Source: Clostridia bacterium (lineage in GTDB: Bacteria > Bacillota > Clostridia > Oscillospirales > CAG-272). From it: 49,734 bases of DNA. Below, one piece after another: positions 42,020 through 49,065 of this stretch. The position numbers and the translations under genes were made by a program. The stretch's first letter is position 1. Every line of letters begins with the position of its first letter. The stretch covers positions 1-49,734 of the forward strand of contig JAFYBN010000111.1 of assembly GCA_017540175.1 (NCBI GenBank), in the 5' to 3' direction. Under the pieces are notes generated by a model. That model did no database searches. It was not told where the DNA came from and saw nothing but the letters and a program-made list of their open reading frames with translations.

Positions 42020-42693
42020 ACAAATACATAGAACGGCTGTACAACGGCATCATCAAAGAAAACCCCGTCCTCATCCTGATGCTCGGCATGTGCCCGACGC
42101 TCGCGGTTTCGACCCGCGCGGCGAACGGCATCGGCATGGGGCTTTCGACCATGGCGGTGCTCATCCTCTCGAACCTTGTGATCTCCCTTCTTCGGAAGGT
42201 GATCCCGAACGAGGTCCGTCTGCCCGCCTACATCGTGATCGTCGCCTCCCTTGTGACGGTGACGGAGCTTCTGATCGAAGCGTACCTTCCCGCGCTGTAT
42301 GACGAGCTCGGTATTTATATCCCGCTCATCGTCGTCAACTGCATCGTGCTCGGCCGCGCGGAAGCGTATGCCAACAAGCATGAGCCCTTCCTCTCCGTCT
42401 TCGACGGCATCGGCATGGGGATCGGCTTCACGCTCGCGCTGACCCTGACGAGCCTTCTGAGAGAAGTGCTCGGCAGCGGCACGGCGTTCGGGTTCCGCGT
42501 CCTGCCCGCCGGCGTCGAGCCGATCGGGATGTTCGTTCAGCCCCCGGGAGCGTTCCTCATCATCGCGGTGATCATCGCCGTGCAGAACGCGATCGGCATC
42601 AAGACCCGTCAGCGCAAGCTCGTTGATAGCGGATGCGACGGCAACTGCGCCCTCTGCTCGAGAGCGTGCGACGGGGAAGGAGGAGCAAAATGA
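42016..42693 (+). CDS. rnfE: Rnf complex subunit RnfE with cysteine-rich tail (operon 2)
   Basis: A 225-residue membrane subunit. Family blocks: NPVLILMLGMCPTLAVSTRAANGIGMG and GIYIPLIVVNCIVLGRAEAYAN. After the last span the C-terminus reads DSGCDGNCALCSRACDGEGG, a Cx3Cx2Cx3C pattern that could bind a metal or an iron-sulfur cluster; the RnfE of operon 1 lacks it. Start and stop both overlap neighbouring genes (ATGA). Confidence 0.93.
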   Translation: MNKYIERLYNGIIKENPVLILMLGMCPTLAVSTRAANGIGMGLSTMAVLILSNLVISLLRKVIPNEVRLPAYIVIVASLVTVTELLIEAYLPALYDELGIYIPLIVVNCIVLGRAEAYANKHEPFLSVFDGIGMGIGFTLALTLTSLLREVLGSGTAFGFRVLPAGVEPIGMFVQPPGAFLIIAVIIAVQNAIGIKTRQRKLVDSGCDGNCALCSRACDGEGGAK

Positions 42694-43268
42694 AGAGTCT
42701 GATCCTCATCATCATCGGCGGGGCGCTGATCAACAACGTCGTGCTGAACCAGTTCCTCGGCATTTGCTCCTTCCTCGGCGTGTACAAGCAGATGAAGGCG
42801 TCCGCGTCCCTCGGCGGCGCGGTGATCTTCGTCATCACGGTCGCCTCCGCGGTGTCGAGCCTGCTTTATACCTATGTTCTCGCGCCGTTCGGCATCGAAT
42901 TCATGAAGACCATCGTCTTCATCCTCGTGATCGCCGCGCTCGTGCAGATCGTGGAGATGTTCCTCAAAAAGAAATCGCCGGGGGTCTACAAGGCGCTCGG
43001 GATCTATCTGCCGCTCATCACGACCAACTGCGCAGTCCTCGGCGTCGCGCTCACCAACGTGCAGAACGACTATAATTTCCTCGAGAGCGTTCTCGCGGGC
43101 TTCGGCACGGCGGTGGGCTTCACCCTCGCCATCGTCCTGCTCGCCAGCATTCGCACGCGCATTCATGAAGAGGATATTCCGGCGCCGCTCAGAGGCGCGC
43201 CCATCGTGCTGATCTCCGCCGCGCTCATGTCCGTCGCGTTCATGGGTTTTGCGGGACTTTCGTTCTGA
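42690..43268 (+). CDS. rnfA: Rnf complex subunit RnfA (operon 2)
   Basis: A 192-residue membrane subunit. Landmarks are NNVVLNQFLGICSFLGVYKQ near the N-terminus and IYLPLITTNCAVLGVAL near residue 105. GGAAGGAGG precedes the ATG, which overlaps the rnfE stop. Same length as the RnfA of operon 1 but clearly diverged, so the operons are not a recent duplication. Confidence 0.95.
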   Translation: MKSLILIIIGGALINNVVLNQFLGICSFLGVYKQMKASASLGGAVIFVITVASAVSSLLYTYVLAPFGIEFMKTIVFILVIAALVQIVEMFLKKKSPGVYKALGIYLPLITTNCAVLGVALTNVQNDYNFLESVLAGFGTAVGFTLAIVLLASIRTRIHEEDIPAPLRGAPIVLISAALMSVAFMGFAGLSF

Positions 43269-43280
43269 GGAGGCGCTGAG

Positions 43281-44108
43281 ATGGACATGAATATCATTCT
43301 GATCACTACCCTCGTGATCGCTGCGGCGGGGCTGGTCGTCGGGATCGGTTTGGTCGCGGCTGGGAAGGCGTTCCGCGTTGAGGTCGACGAAAGGGAAGTC
43401 GCGGTCCGCGAATGCCTGCCCGGAAATAACTGCGGCGCGTGCGGATTCGCCGGATGCGACGCGCTTGCCGCCGCCGTCGCGAAGGGGGAAGCCTCCGTGA
43501 ACGCCTGCCCGGTCGGAGGCGCCGCCGCGGCGGAAAAGATCGCCGCGATCATGGGGACCTCCGCGGACGCCGTGGCGCGCAAAGTCGCGTTCGTGCGCTG
43601 CAAAGGAAGCTGTGATGTCACGAAGCCCCAGGGCAATTATATCGGCATCCGGGACTGCCGCAGCGCCGCGCTCTCCGGTCTGAATCTCCCGTCCTGCGGG
43701 TACGGGTGCCTCGGGCTCGGCTCCTGTGTCACGGTCTGTCCCGAGAACGCCGTTCACGTCGTAGACGGAGTCGCCGTCGTGAACGAAGCGCGGTGCGTCG
43801 GGTGCGGGCTCTGCGTCAAGGCGTGTCCGAAGGGGCTGATCGAGCTCGTCCCCGCCGACGCCTCGGAGAGAGTGCGGTGCTCGAATCGGGATAAAGGCCC
43901 TGCGGTCAAAAAGATCTGCTCGGCGGGATGCATCGGATGCATGCTCTGCGTGAAGCAGTGCGAAGCAGGTGCGATTTCCGTGACGGACAACCTCGCGCAC
44001 ATCGATTACGAAAAATGCACGCGGTGCGGCAAATGCGCCGCGAAGTGCCCGGTGAAGGTCATCACCGCGCCCGCGGCCGAACCCGCCGCAGAGGAAAACC
44101 CCGCCTGA
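43281..44108 (+). CDS. rnfB: Rnf complex subunit RnfB, polyferredoxin (operon 2)
   Basis: A 275-residue electron-entry subunit: one N-terminal span, the cluster CLPGNNCGACGFAGC near residue 50, then four ferredoxin motifs (CLGLGSCVTVCP, CVGCGLCVKACP, CIGCMLCVKQCE, CTRCGKCAAKCP). In the third ferredoxin motif the usual Pro after the last Cys is Glu. AGGAGG precedes ATG 43281; ATG 43287 is an alternative. The small membrane peptide gene follows after 11 bases. Confidence 0.94.
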   Translation: MDMNIILITTLVIAAAGLVVGIGLVAAGKAFRVEVDEREVAVRECLPGNNCGACGFAGCDALAAAVAKGEASVNACPVGGAAAAEKIAAIMGTSADAVARKVAFVRCKGSCDVTKPQGNYIGIRDCRSAALSGLNLPSCGYGCLGLGSCVTVCPENAVHVVDGVAVVNEARCVGCGLCVKACPKGLIELVPADASERVRCSNRDKGPAVKKICSAGCIGCMLCVKQCEAGAISVTDNLAHIDYEKCTRCGKCAAKCPVKVITAPAAEPAAEENPA

Positions 44109-44119
44109 CGGAGGTACGT

Positions 44120-44239
44120 ATGGAAGGAAAAACGATTTTCAAAATCGCGGCGGCAGTCGCCGTCGCGGCAGCCGCGTTTCTCGCCCTCGGCGGCGTCATC
44201 GGCGGCGATCTCCTCTATCAGATCGCGTCCGCCGTGTAA
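44120..44239 (+). CDS. 39-residue single-span membrane peptide at the end of rnf operon 2
   Basis: An ATG at 44120 with a clean GGAGG six bases upstream opens a 39-codon frame. The product has a short basic start (MEGKTIFK), one Ala-rich membrane span (IAAAVAVAAAAFLALGGVIGG) and a short tail. It is 11 bases from rnfB and before the next hairpin, so it is co-transcribed with the Rnf genes. It could be a small accessory subunit; I know of no named Rnf subunit like it, and operon 1 has no counterpart. Confidence 0.6.
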   Translation: MEGKTIFKIAAAVAVAAAAFLALGGVIGGDLLYQIASAV

Positions 44240-44256
44240 TAAATTGGGGAACTGAC

Positions 44257-44286
44257 GAAACAGCGGCAAGAATGGGTCGCTGTTTC
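44257..44286 (+). terminator. Probable terminator of rnf operon 2
   Basis: GAAACAGCG and CGCTGTTTC form a 9-bp stem with a 12-base loop, followed by CATTTC. The T-run is weak. Confidence 0.5.
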
Positions 44287-44389
44287 CATTTCAGGGCATC
44301 ACTTTTGCGGCCGCCCGCAGAGGGCAGAGAGCCCGCGGAACATAATGCCGCGATTGACAGAAGCCCGAAGGGAAGCGCTCGGATGGGAA

Positions 44390-44495
44390 ACGCGTCGACT
44401 TCGGCGCGAACGCGTTTTCCGGCGGACGTCCGTGCGGCGGATGTCCGCCGAAGTCCGCGTGAGCAAATCGGCGGGGACGCACCGTCTGCGTCCCC
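44390..44495 (+). ncRNA. Strongly structured non-coding stretch upstream of the GDPD-like gene
   Basis: The 350-bp gap between operon 2 and the next gene holds no convincing reading frame but a long foldable region. ACGCG plus GACTTCGGCG (44390-44406) pair with CGCCGAAGTC plus CGCGT (44446-44460), about 15 bp with a two-base bulge. Inside, GACGTCCG/CGGATGTC (44425-44445) makes a second hairpin, and GGGGACGCA/TGCGTCCCC (44473-44495) a third. No known RNA class is recognised. It could be a leader of the downstream gene, a small RNA, or decayed sequence. Confidence 0.35.
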
Positions 44496-44588
44496 GATCT
44501 CCGCTTTCTCACGCCTCCGGACTTGTTTCGCGGACAATTTGACGTTGTGGCATAAATCAGGAAATCGTCGATTTTTTGGGAGAGTCGA

Positions 44589-45848
44589 ATGAAGTTGAAC
44601 CGCAATGGAAAAGCTGCCGTGATCGGAAGTCTTTTCCGCACCATGCTCGCCTTGCTCTTGATCGCACTGACCGTCATACCGTCATCGGCGGCGGAGGTGA
44701 TCGGCTCCGTTTTGACGACGGACATCCGCGCGTACATCAACGGAGCGGAGATCCCGGCGTACAACGTCGACGGAAAGCTCGCCGTCGTTGTCTCGGACCT
44801 GAACAATTACGGATTCACGACGCGCTATGACAATGATGCGCGAAAGTCCGTCGTGAACAGGAATCTCAGCGCTTCCGCCTTCACTTCCGTTCCTTCGAAG
44901 ACCTCCGGGCTCGCGGTCGGCACACCGGTCATGTCCGTTTATGCGAGCAATATCACGGTGGAACTGGACGGACTGCGGGTCGACGCGTTCAACGTGAACG
45001 GCAGGATGGCCATCTTCTTTTCGGATTTGAAGCGGTATGGGAAATACAGTTATGACGACCGGAAACGAGTTTCAAAAATAGAGCTGTCCGATGAGATCCC
45101 CGCGGTACAGATCCCGGAGGCCGACGCTTTGAGATACGTCATACATGCCGCGGGCGCTCTTGAAGGAAAGGACGCCCGAGGTGTCAAGCGGGAATATCTC
45201 GGTTCGAATTCCCTGGAAGGACTGCGGCAATGCGCCCGGGCGGGCGCGCGGATCGTGGAGCTCGATTTCTGTTTTACCTCCGACGGAGAACTGGTCTGCG
45301 CGCACGACTGGTACAAGGAGTATTTCTCGTCCGTTTCGGAAAACGGAGTTCCGCTGACCCTTGCAGAGTTTTCGTCCTCCCGCGTGTACGGATGCTTTAC
45401 ACCGGTCACGCTTGACAAGCTCGCTTCATTCCTGAAAGAACATCGGGAACTTCTGATCATAACGGACGTCAAAGACGACAACCTCGCCGGGCTGTCGAAA
45501 ATCGCCGCGGAATACCCCGAGCTTCGAAACCGTTTTATCGCTCAGATCTACGCGGAGAACGAATACGAGCCGGTGAGAAAGCTGGGATTTGATCGCATCA
45601 TTTATACCCTTTACCGCCTCGGCTGGAAAGAAAAGACCGACTGCTTATCGATCCGGCGTTTTGCGGATAAACACCCCCTGTGGGGAATCACATTCGCGGC
45701 GGAGCTTTGTGAAGTGGACGGATATGCCGCCTCGATGCTCGAAATCGGCGTGCCCCTCTATGTGCATACCGTGAACGAGGATGCGGACAAGTATTTTGAC
45801 ATGGGGATTTCCGGCGTATATACGGACTATCTACCGGGGGGGAAGTGA
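44589..45848 (+). CDS. Exported GDPD-like (glycerophosphodiester phosphodiesterase) protein
   Basis: A 419-residue secreted protein. The signal peptide (LALLLIALTVIPSSAAE) is followed by two similar modules of about 65 residues (DIRAYINGAEIPAYNVDGKLAVVVSDL and ITVELDGLRVDAFNVNGRMAIFFSDL), resembling stalk or copper-amine-oxidase-N-like repeats. The C-terminal TIM-barrel domain (about 185-419) has GDPD residues: IHAAG in place of the usual HRG, VELDF, CAHDWYKEYF and ITDVKDD. It probably acts on an extracellular phosphodiester or is a related TIM-barrel enzyme. The ribosome site GGGAGAG is present. No promoter is clear and no terminator follows. Confidence 0.75.
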   Translation: MKLNRNGKAAVIGSLFRTMLALLLIALTVIPSSAAEVIGSVLTTDIRAYINGAEIPAYNVDGKLAVVVSDLNNYGFTTRYDNDARKSVVNRNLSASAFTSVPSKTSGLAVGTPVMSVYASNITVELDGLRVDAFNVNGRMAIFFSDLKRYGKYSYDDRKRVSKIELSDEIPAVQIPEADALRYVIHAAGALEGKDARGVKREYLGSNSLEGLRQCARAGARIVELDFCFTSDGELVCAHDWYKEYFSSVSENGVPLTLAEFSSSRVYGCFTPVTLDKLASFLKEHRELLIITDVKDDNLAGLSKIAAEYPELRNRFIAQIYAENEYEPVRKLGFDRIIYTLYRLGWKEKTDCLSIRRFADKHPLWGITFAAELCEVDGYAASMLEIGVPLYVHTVNEDADKYFDMGISGVYTDYLPGGK

Positions 45849-45910
45849 AAATGCCATAGGATCAAAGCCGCTGTGCCTGATTTGGATTATCGATCATAGA
45901 AGATAAGACG

Positions 45911-45962
45911 CACGAAAAAAGTCCCTCTTCGATCGGCAAACCGCGTCGCGGACGGGTATAAG
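45911..45962 (+). repeat. Decayed copy (C) of the mobile tail repeat
   Basis: CACGAAAAAAG, then a segment similar to CTCTTCGA-CGG-AAACCGC-TCG and ending ACGGGTATAAG, aligns with 48635-48687 with one inserted and one missing base. It has lost the reading frame. The rest of the gap 45849-46246 holds nothing I recognise. Confidence 0.6.
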
Positions 45963-46246
45963 ATTATATCATCTCATCCCTCTGGAATCAATGCCTGCAG
46001 CAAATTTCGATTCGATTCCTCAACAATTTCCATAACCGAAAAGAGTCTGACCTGCAAACGAAAAGCGCCGAAGTCAAGCGAAAACAGGGAGACGGATGCG
46101 GCAGTCAGCCCCACGGATGTCCGATCGGTGCAGCCATCCGCCCGCCGACACACATTTCATCCGATCACATCATTTAAACAAGTCCCGCCTCGAATAACCG
46201 AAAGCAGAAAACCGAAACTTGAACTTATTCTACCCAAACATTCCCA

Positions 46247-46277
46247 CACATAACCTTGAATCCCCCGCTTCATACTA
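46247..46277 (+). promoter_or_regulatory. SigG-like (forespore) promoter of the spore-protein gene
   Basis: CACATA (46247-46252), 18-bp spacer, CATACTA (46271-46277). The -10 fits the CATnnTA pattern of SigG/SigF promoters, unlike the SigA promoters elsewhere in the window. It stands about 100 bp before a gene normally under SigG control. Confidence 0.65.
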
Positions 46278-46375
46278 TGGGCGTGAGACAAAGCGGATCT
46301 GCTCCGGACGGCAAAACCTCGCGGGACGGTCGGCGGCGTCTCGCGAAATCAAAAGAATCCGAATGGAGAAGAATC

Positions 46376-46648
46376 ATGGCTAACAAGACCACGAATAAGA
46401 TCGTTGTTCCCGAAGCGAAGACCGCTATGGAACAGTTCAAGCAGCAGGCCGCCTCCGAAGTGGGCGTCAACCTCTCGAAGAGCTACAACGGCGACCTCAC
46501 CTCCCGCGAAGCCGGTTCCGTCGGCGGACAGATGGTCAAGAACATGACGACCGTACGAAGCACGAAAAATTGGGTTTTTGAAAGGGAAAACCGGGTTGTC
46601 GACGGGCATAAGACAACGGTGAGGTACATAGCTGGGGTTGCGGTTTGA
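46376..46648 (+). CDS. Alpha/beta-type small acid-soluble spore protein with replaced C-terminus
   Basis: The first 57 or so residues are a textbook alpha/beta SASP: VVPEAKTAMEQFKQQAASEVGV, then NGDLTSREAGSVGGQMVKNM. These proteins coat and protect DNA in spores and carry the GPR protease site in the EVGV region. Family members end a few residues after this point; here the frame runs on into a 33-residue foreign tail (STKNWVFERENR...IAGVAV) giving 90 residues in all. The same tail peptide is encoded again at 48635. GGAGAAG precedes ATG 46376. It may still work as a SASP, or may be a disabled copy. Confidence 0.85.
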   Translation: MANKTTNKIVVPEAKTAMEQFKQQAASEVGVNLSKSYNGDLTSREAGSVGGQMVKNMTTVRSTKNWVFERENRVVDGHKTTVRYIAGVAV

Positions 46649-46656
46649 GGGGGATC
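46538..46656 (+). repeat. Mobile tail repeat, copy A (fused to the SASP gene)
   Basis: The segment from AAGAAC through the stop codon to GAGGGGGATC aligns with copy B at 48608-48730. The part from 46561 is best conserved. Most differences between A and B are at third codon positions, so the encoded peptide was under selection before the copies separated. The conserved GAGGGGG after the stop is a ribosome site for whatever gene follows. Confidence 0.75.
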
Positions 46657-46669
46657 CACTCCAAAAACA

Positions 46670-46792
46670 ATGATAGATTACGCGGCGAAAAGATATCTCC
46701 TGTGCCGAAATGATGCGTTCGTCGACTCGGAAAGAATTACCGCCGACATTTTCCGTTCTTTGGAGCACATGATCGAAATCAGTCGGACATAG
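46670..46792 (+). CDS. Possible 40-codon gene fragment
   Basis: ATG 46670 opens 40 codons (MIDYAAKRYLLCRNDAFVDS...) ending at TAG. The composition looks protein-like, but the ribosome site GAGGGGG is about 15 bases away and no family is recognised. It may be a remnant left by the rearrangement. Confidence 0.3.
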   Translation: MIDYAAKRYLLCRNDAFVDSERITADIFRSLEHMIEISRT

Positions 46793-46830
46793 TGTTTACA
46801 AACCTTTATAAACTAATTTGATCAAAACAC

Positions 46831-46859
46831 TTGATTAAAACTGTTTGTTGTGGTAGAAT
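46831..46859 (+). promoter_or_regulatory. Promoter of the ATPase-TOPRIM cassette, with upstream palindrome
   Basis: TTGATT (46831-46836), 17-bp spacer, TAGAAT (46854-46859). Directly upstream is the palindrome TTTGATCAAA (46817-46826), placed where a regulator could bind. The AT content here is much higher than in the rest of the window. Confidence 0.75.
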
Positions 46860-46887
46860 AATCGCAGTAAGAACGGAGGTGAGCAAG

Positions 46888-48006
46888 ATGAAACTGCTCC
46901 GCGTGAAAGCCAGCCACTTCAAGAACTGCTGTGATGACTTTACGATAGACCTGACATCGAAGTCAAAGAAGACGGCGGAAGATTTAGAGTACGAGCTTCA
47001 GGAAATTGCTCCCAACCTGCATGTGTTCAGCACCGCTGCCTTTATCGGGAAGAATGCGTCAGGCAAAACGACCGCCGTTGAATTGCTCGACTGCGCCTAT
47101 TCCATACTCGGGGATTTCCGTGTGGAGGACAAGCACTACAGCTGCGATGGCATAAAGCTTGAAATCACATTCTTCCATGAGGGATTTATTTATCTCTATG
47201 AAACCGTGCTGTCTTCCGGAAAGACTATGGCAAACCAGGCTTGCTTCCGGAACGAACGGATCTTCCGCAAGGAATACTTCAAGACCAATGCAAAGGAGAT
47301 TTTTGACCGCGACGGTTTTGAGGAACTGACAGATCTGGGAGACCTGCCGGAGGACACTTCCAACGTTTTCTTTATCCTGAAAAAGAAAAAGACCCGGGCT
47401 GTCTTCTTTGACAGCTACAGCGGCGGCGCGGACACCTATCAGTTGTTGTTCCGGGCTCTGAAAAATTATGATATCGGCGAAGATGTGCTCGCAAAGGTCA
47501 TCCGTATTTTTGATGAAACGATCAAGGAGCTGCACCGGATCGACGACCACAACTACCGTGTGGTGACCGAAAACGGAGAGCGGATCATGTCGGATACACA
47601 GCTCATCTATTTTCTTTCCAGTGGAACTACCAAGGGTATCCTCCTCTATACCCTGATGGCGGCATCCCTGAAGGAGGGTTTTGATCTGCTGATCGACGAA
47701 GTGGAGAACCATTTCCACAAAACTCTGGTGGAAAACATGATAAGCCTCTATAAAGACAAGAGCGTCAACCGCAGCAATGCTTCCTTGATTTTTACGACGC
47801 ATTACTGTGAGGTTCTGGATCAGATGGGGAGACAGGATAATATCTGGATTTGTAATGCAAACAGCCGCATCCACCTGACCAATATGTACGAGGACTATCG
47901 TATCCGCCCCGTACTGCTCAAGAGCAAGCAGTATTACAGCAATGCCTTCCGGACTGCCGTCAACTATGAGGACCTCATGGCGCTGAAGAAGGTGTTGAAA
48001 AAATGA
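46888..48006 (+). CDS. ABC/AAA-type ATPase of the OLD/PARIS-like kind
   Basis: A 372-residue SMC/ABC-like ATPase. The N-terminal strand LLRVKASHFKN leads to Walker A IGKNASGKTT near residue 54; a signature-like LSSGTTKG near 248, Walker B FDLLIDEVENHF near 268 and the switch His IFTTHY near 305 complete the ABC-type site. No transporter parts are present. Stand-alone ATPases of this type pair with nucleases or toxins in phage defence (OLD, AbiL, PARIS, Septu). GGAGGTGA precedes ATG 46888. The stop overlaps the next gene (ATGA), a strong sign that both products act together. GC content is clearly lower than in neighbours, which suggests transfer. Confidence 0.82.
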   Translation: MKLLRVKASHFKNCCDDFTIDLTSKSKKTAEDLEYELQEIAPNLHVFSTAAFIGKNASGKTTAVELLDCAYSILGDFRVEDKHYSCDGIKLEITFFHEGFIYLYETVLSSGKTMANQACFRNERIFRKEYFKTNAKEIFDRDGFEELTDLGDLPEDTSNVFFILKKKKTRAVFFDSYSGGADTYQLLFRALKNYDIGEDVLAKVIRIFDETIKELHRIDDHNYRVVTENGERIMSDTQLIYFLSSGTTKGILLYTLMAASLKEGFDLLIDEVENHFHKTLVENMISLYKDKSVNRSNASLIFTTHYCEVLDQMGRQDNIWICNANSRIHLTNMYEDYRIRPVLLKSKQYYSNAFRTAVNYEDLMALKKVLKK

Positions 48007-48539
48007 AGCGGCTGATCATGTGCGAAGGTCCCAATGAGCTGACGCTCATCAACATCCTGCTGGAAAACGATGCTCTGGTTTTCTCTGAGGATGACCTGCT
48101 TGGCTTGACTGCTTACCACGCAAGGCAAATCAAAACAAATGCCCAGGTACGGTTGGCATTGAACCTGTATGACGGAAACGACGTCACGGTGATGCGCGTC
48201 GGAGACAAGCAGACAGACCGATTACTCATCCCGGCGGATTTCAAAGACAAGATCTATGAGGTTGAGAAGTACTGCACTCTTCCGGAACTGGAAATGCTGC
48301 TGCTTATCTCCGAAGACCTTGTGAAGGAATACGAGAAGGTCAAATCAACAGTCAGGCCAAAAGTCTTTGCCAAAGAACACATCCGGTGCAATCGGAGACG
48401 TTACGACAACAGCTCCCGGTTTTACCGGGACTATTACGGAAATGAGTGCAGGAAGCTCATCAACGCCATCCGGGAGTACAAACGGATCAGGGGCTCCCAT
48501 GAAAAGGATGAGCTATATCTTGCGGATATTCTCAAATAA
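48003..48539 (+). CDS. Small TOPRIM-like partner of the ATPase
   Basis: A 178-residue protein. It opens with LIMCEGPNELTLINILLE, which looks like TOPRIM motif 1 (hydrophobic strand, CEG, then an acidic residue). A strand and acidic cluster follow (VTVMRVGDKQTDRL near 60-75), a possible equivalent of the DxD motif, then YCTLPELEMLLLISEDLVKEYEK and a very basic C-terminal half (HIRCNRRRYDNSSRFYRDYYG). It is not the DUF4435 of PARIS AriB nor an obvious RloB. A nuclease role triggered through the ATPase is inference from the motif and the coupled operon. No terminator is seen after it. Confidence 0.6.
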   Translation: MKRLIMCEGPNELTLINILLENDALVFSEDDLLGLTAYHARQIKTNAQVRLALNLYDGNDVTVMRVGDKQTDRLLIPADFKDKIYEVEKYCTLPELEMLLLISEDLVKEYEKVKSTVRPKVFAKEHIRCNRRRYDNSSRFYRDYYGNECRKLINAIREYKRIRGSHEKDELYLADILK

Positions 48540-48607
48540 GCCGAAATCAAGAATTTGTGACTATGTTTCTTGAACAGGATCGGATATCGTATGGTTCCCC
48601 TTTCTTG

Positions 48608-48730
48608 AAGAACGTGTTAACTAACCGTCCGACTCACGAAAAAAGCCGTCTTCGAGCGGGAAAACCGCATCGTAGAGGGGCATAAGCAAACGGTCAGATA
48701 CATAGCTGGTCTTGCGATTTGAGGGGGATC
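48608..48730 (+). repeat. Mobile tail repeat, copy B (right of the cassette)
   Basis: Homologous to 46538-46656. From 48635 one frame reads TKKAVFERENRIVEGHKQTV then RYIAGLAI and a stop, against STKNWVFERENRVVDGHK in copy A. No start codon in that frame is found upstream, so this is a gene 3' end without its body. The GAGGGGGATC after the stop serves as ribosome site for the frame at 48735. Confidence 0.75.
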
Positions 48731-48734
48731 TTAC

Positions 48735-48972
48735 ATGAAAAAAGAGTGGGAAATGGGCTTACAACATGGACACCTGCTGTGTCGAGCTAAAGCAGGCCGA
48801 CGGGACAGTAATCGCCATCGATACCCTCGCCGTGGAACGGGAATTCGTGGAGACCTGGCTCGATCGCCGGGAGCTGGATTATCTGATCTACAATGATCCG
48901 GCTGCTTATGCGGAGCTGGTGCTGAACGGCGATGTGAAGGCGTATCTGGATACAGTCAGGCAGGGACAATAA
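48735..48972 (+). pseudogene. DUF6061-like gene, apparently frameshifted near its start
   Basis: An ATG at 48735 with a good GAGGGGG site opens MKKEWEMGLQ..., but this frame soon goes astray. From 48766 a second frame reads MDTCCVELKQADGTVIAIDT through WLDRRELDYLIYNDPAAYAELVLNG to TAA at 48972. From memory, DUF6061 proteins of clostridial mobile elements read like MKxxWENGAYNMDT through this joint, which here needs two extra bases near 48755. Either a small deletion broke the gene or only the 68-codon part from 48766 is made. Confidence 0.6.
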
Positions 48973-48988
48973 TTCGGGTTCATGGAAA

Positions 48989-49041
48989 GGAGGTGGCAAA
49001 ACACCACCTCCATGAAGGGCGTGCGTTCTGTGCACGTCCTT
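48989..49041 (+). terminator. Two hairpins after the DUF6061-like gene, likely terminator
   Basis: GGAGGTGG/CCACCTCC (48989-49011) is followed by an imperfect hairpin AAGGGCGTGC with GTGCACGTCCTT (49014-49041) and then TTTCTCCATTTTT. Confidence 0.55.
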
Positions 49042-49065
49042 TCTCCATTTTTAGAAAAAGGATAC

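Noticed and set aside
46256-46375. A 40-residue extension of the SASP
   Set aside because: It would begin upstream of the SigG-like -10 box, has no family match, and the SASP start MANKTTNK has its own ribosome site.
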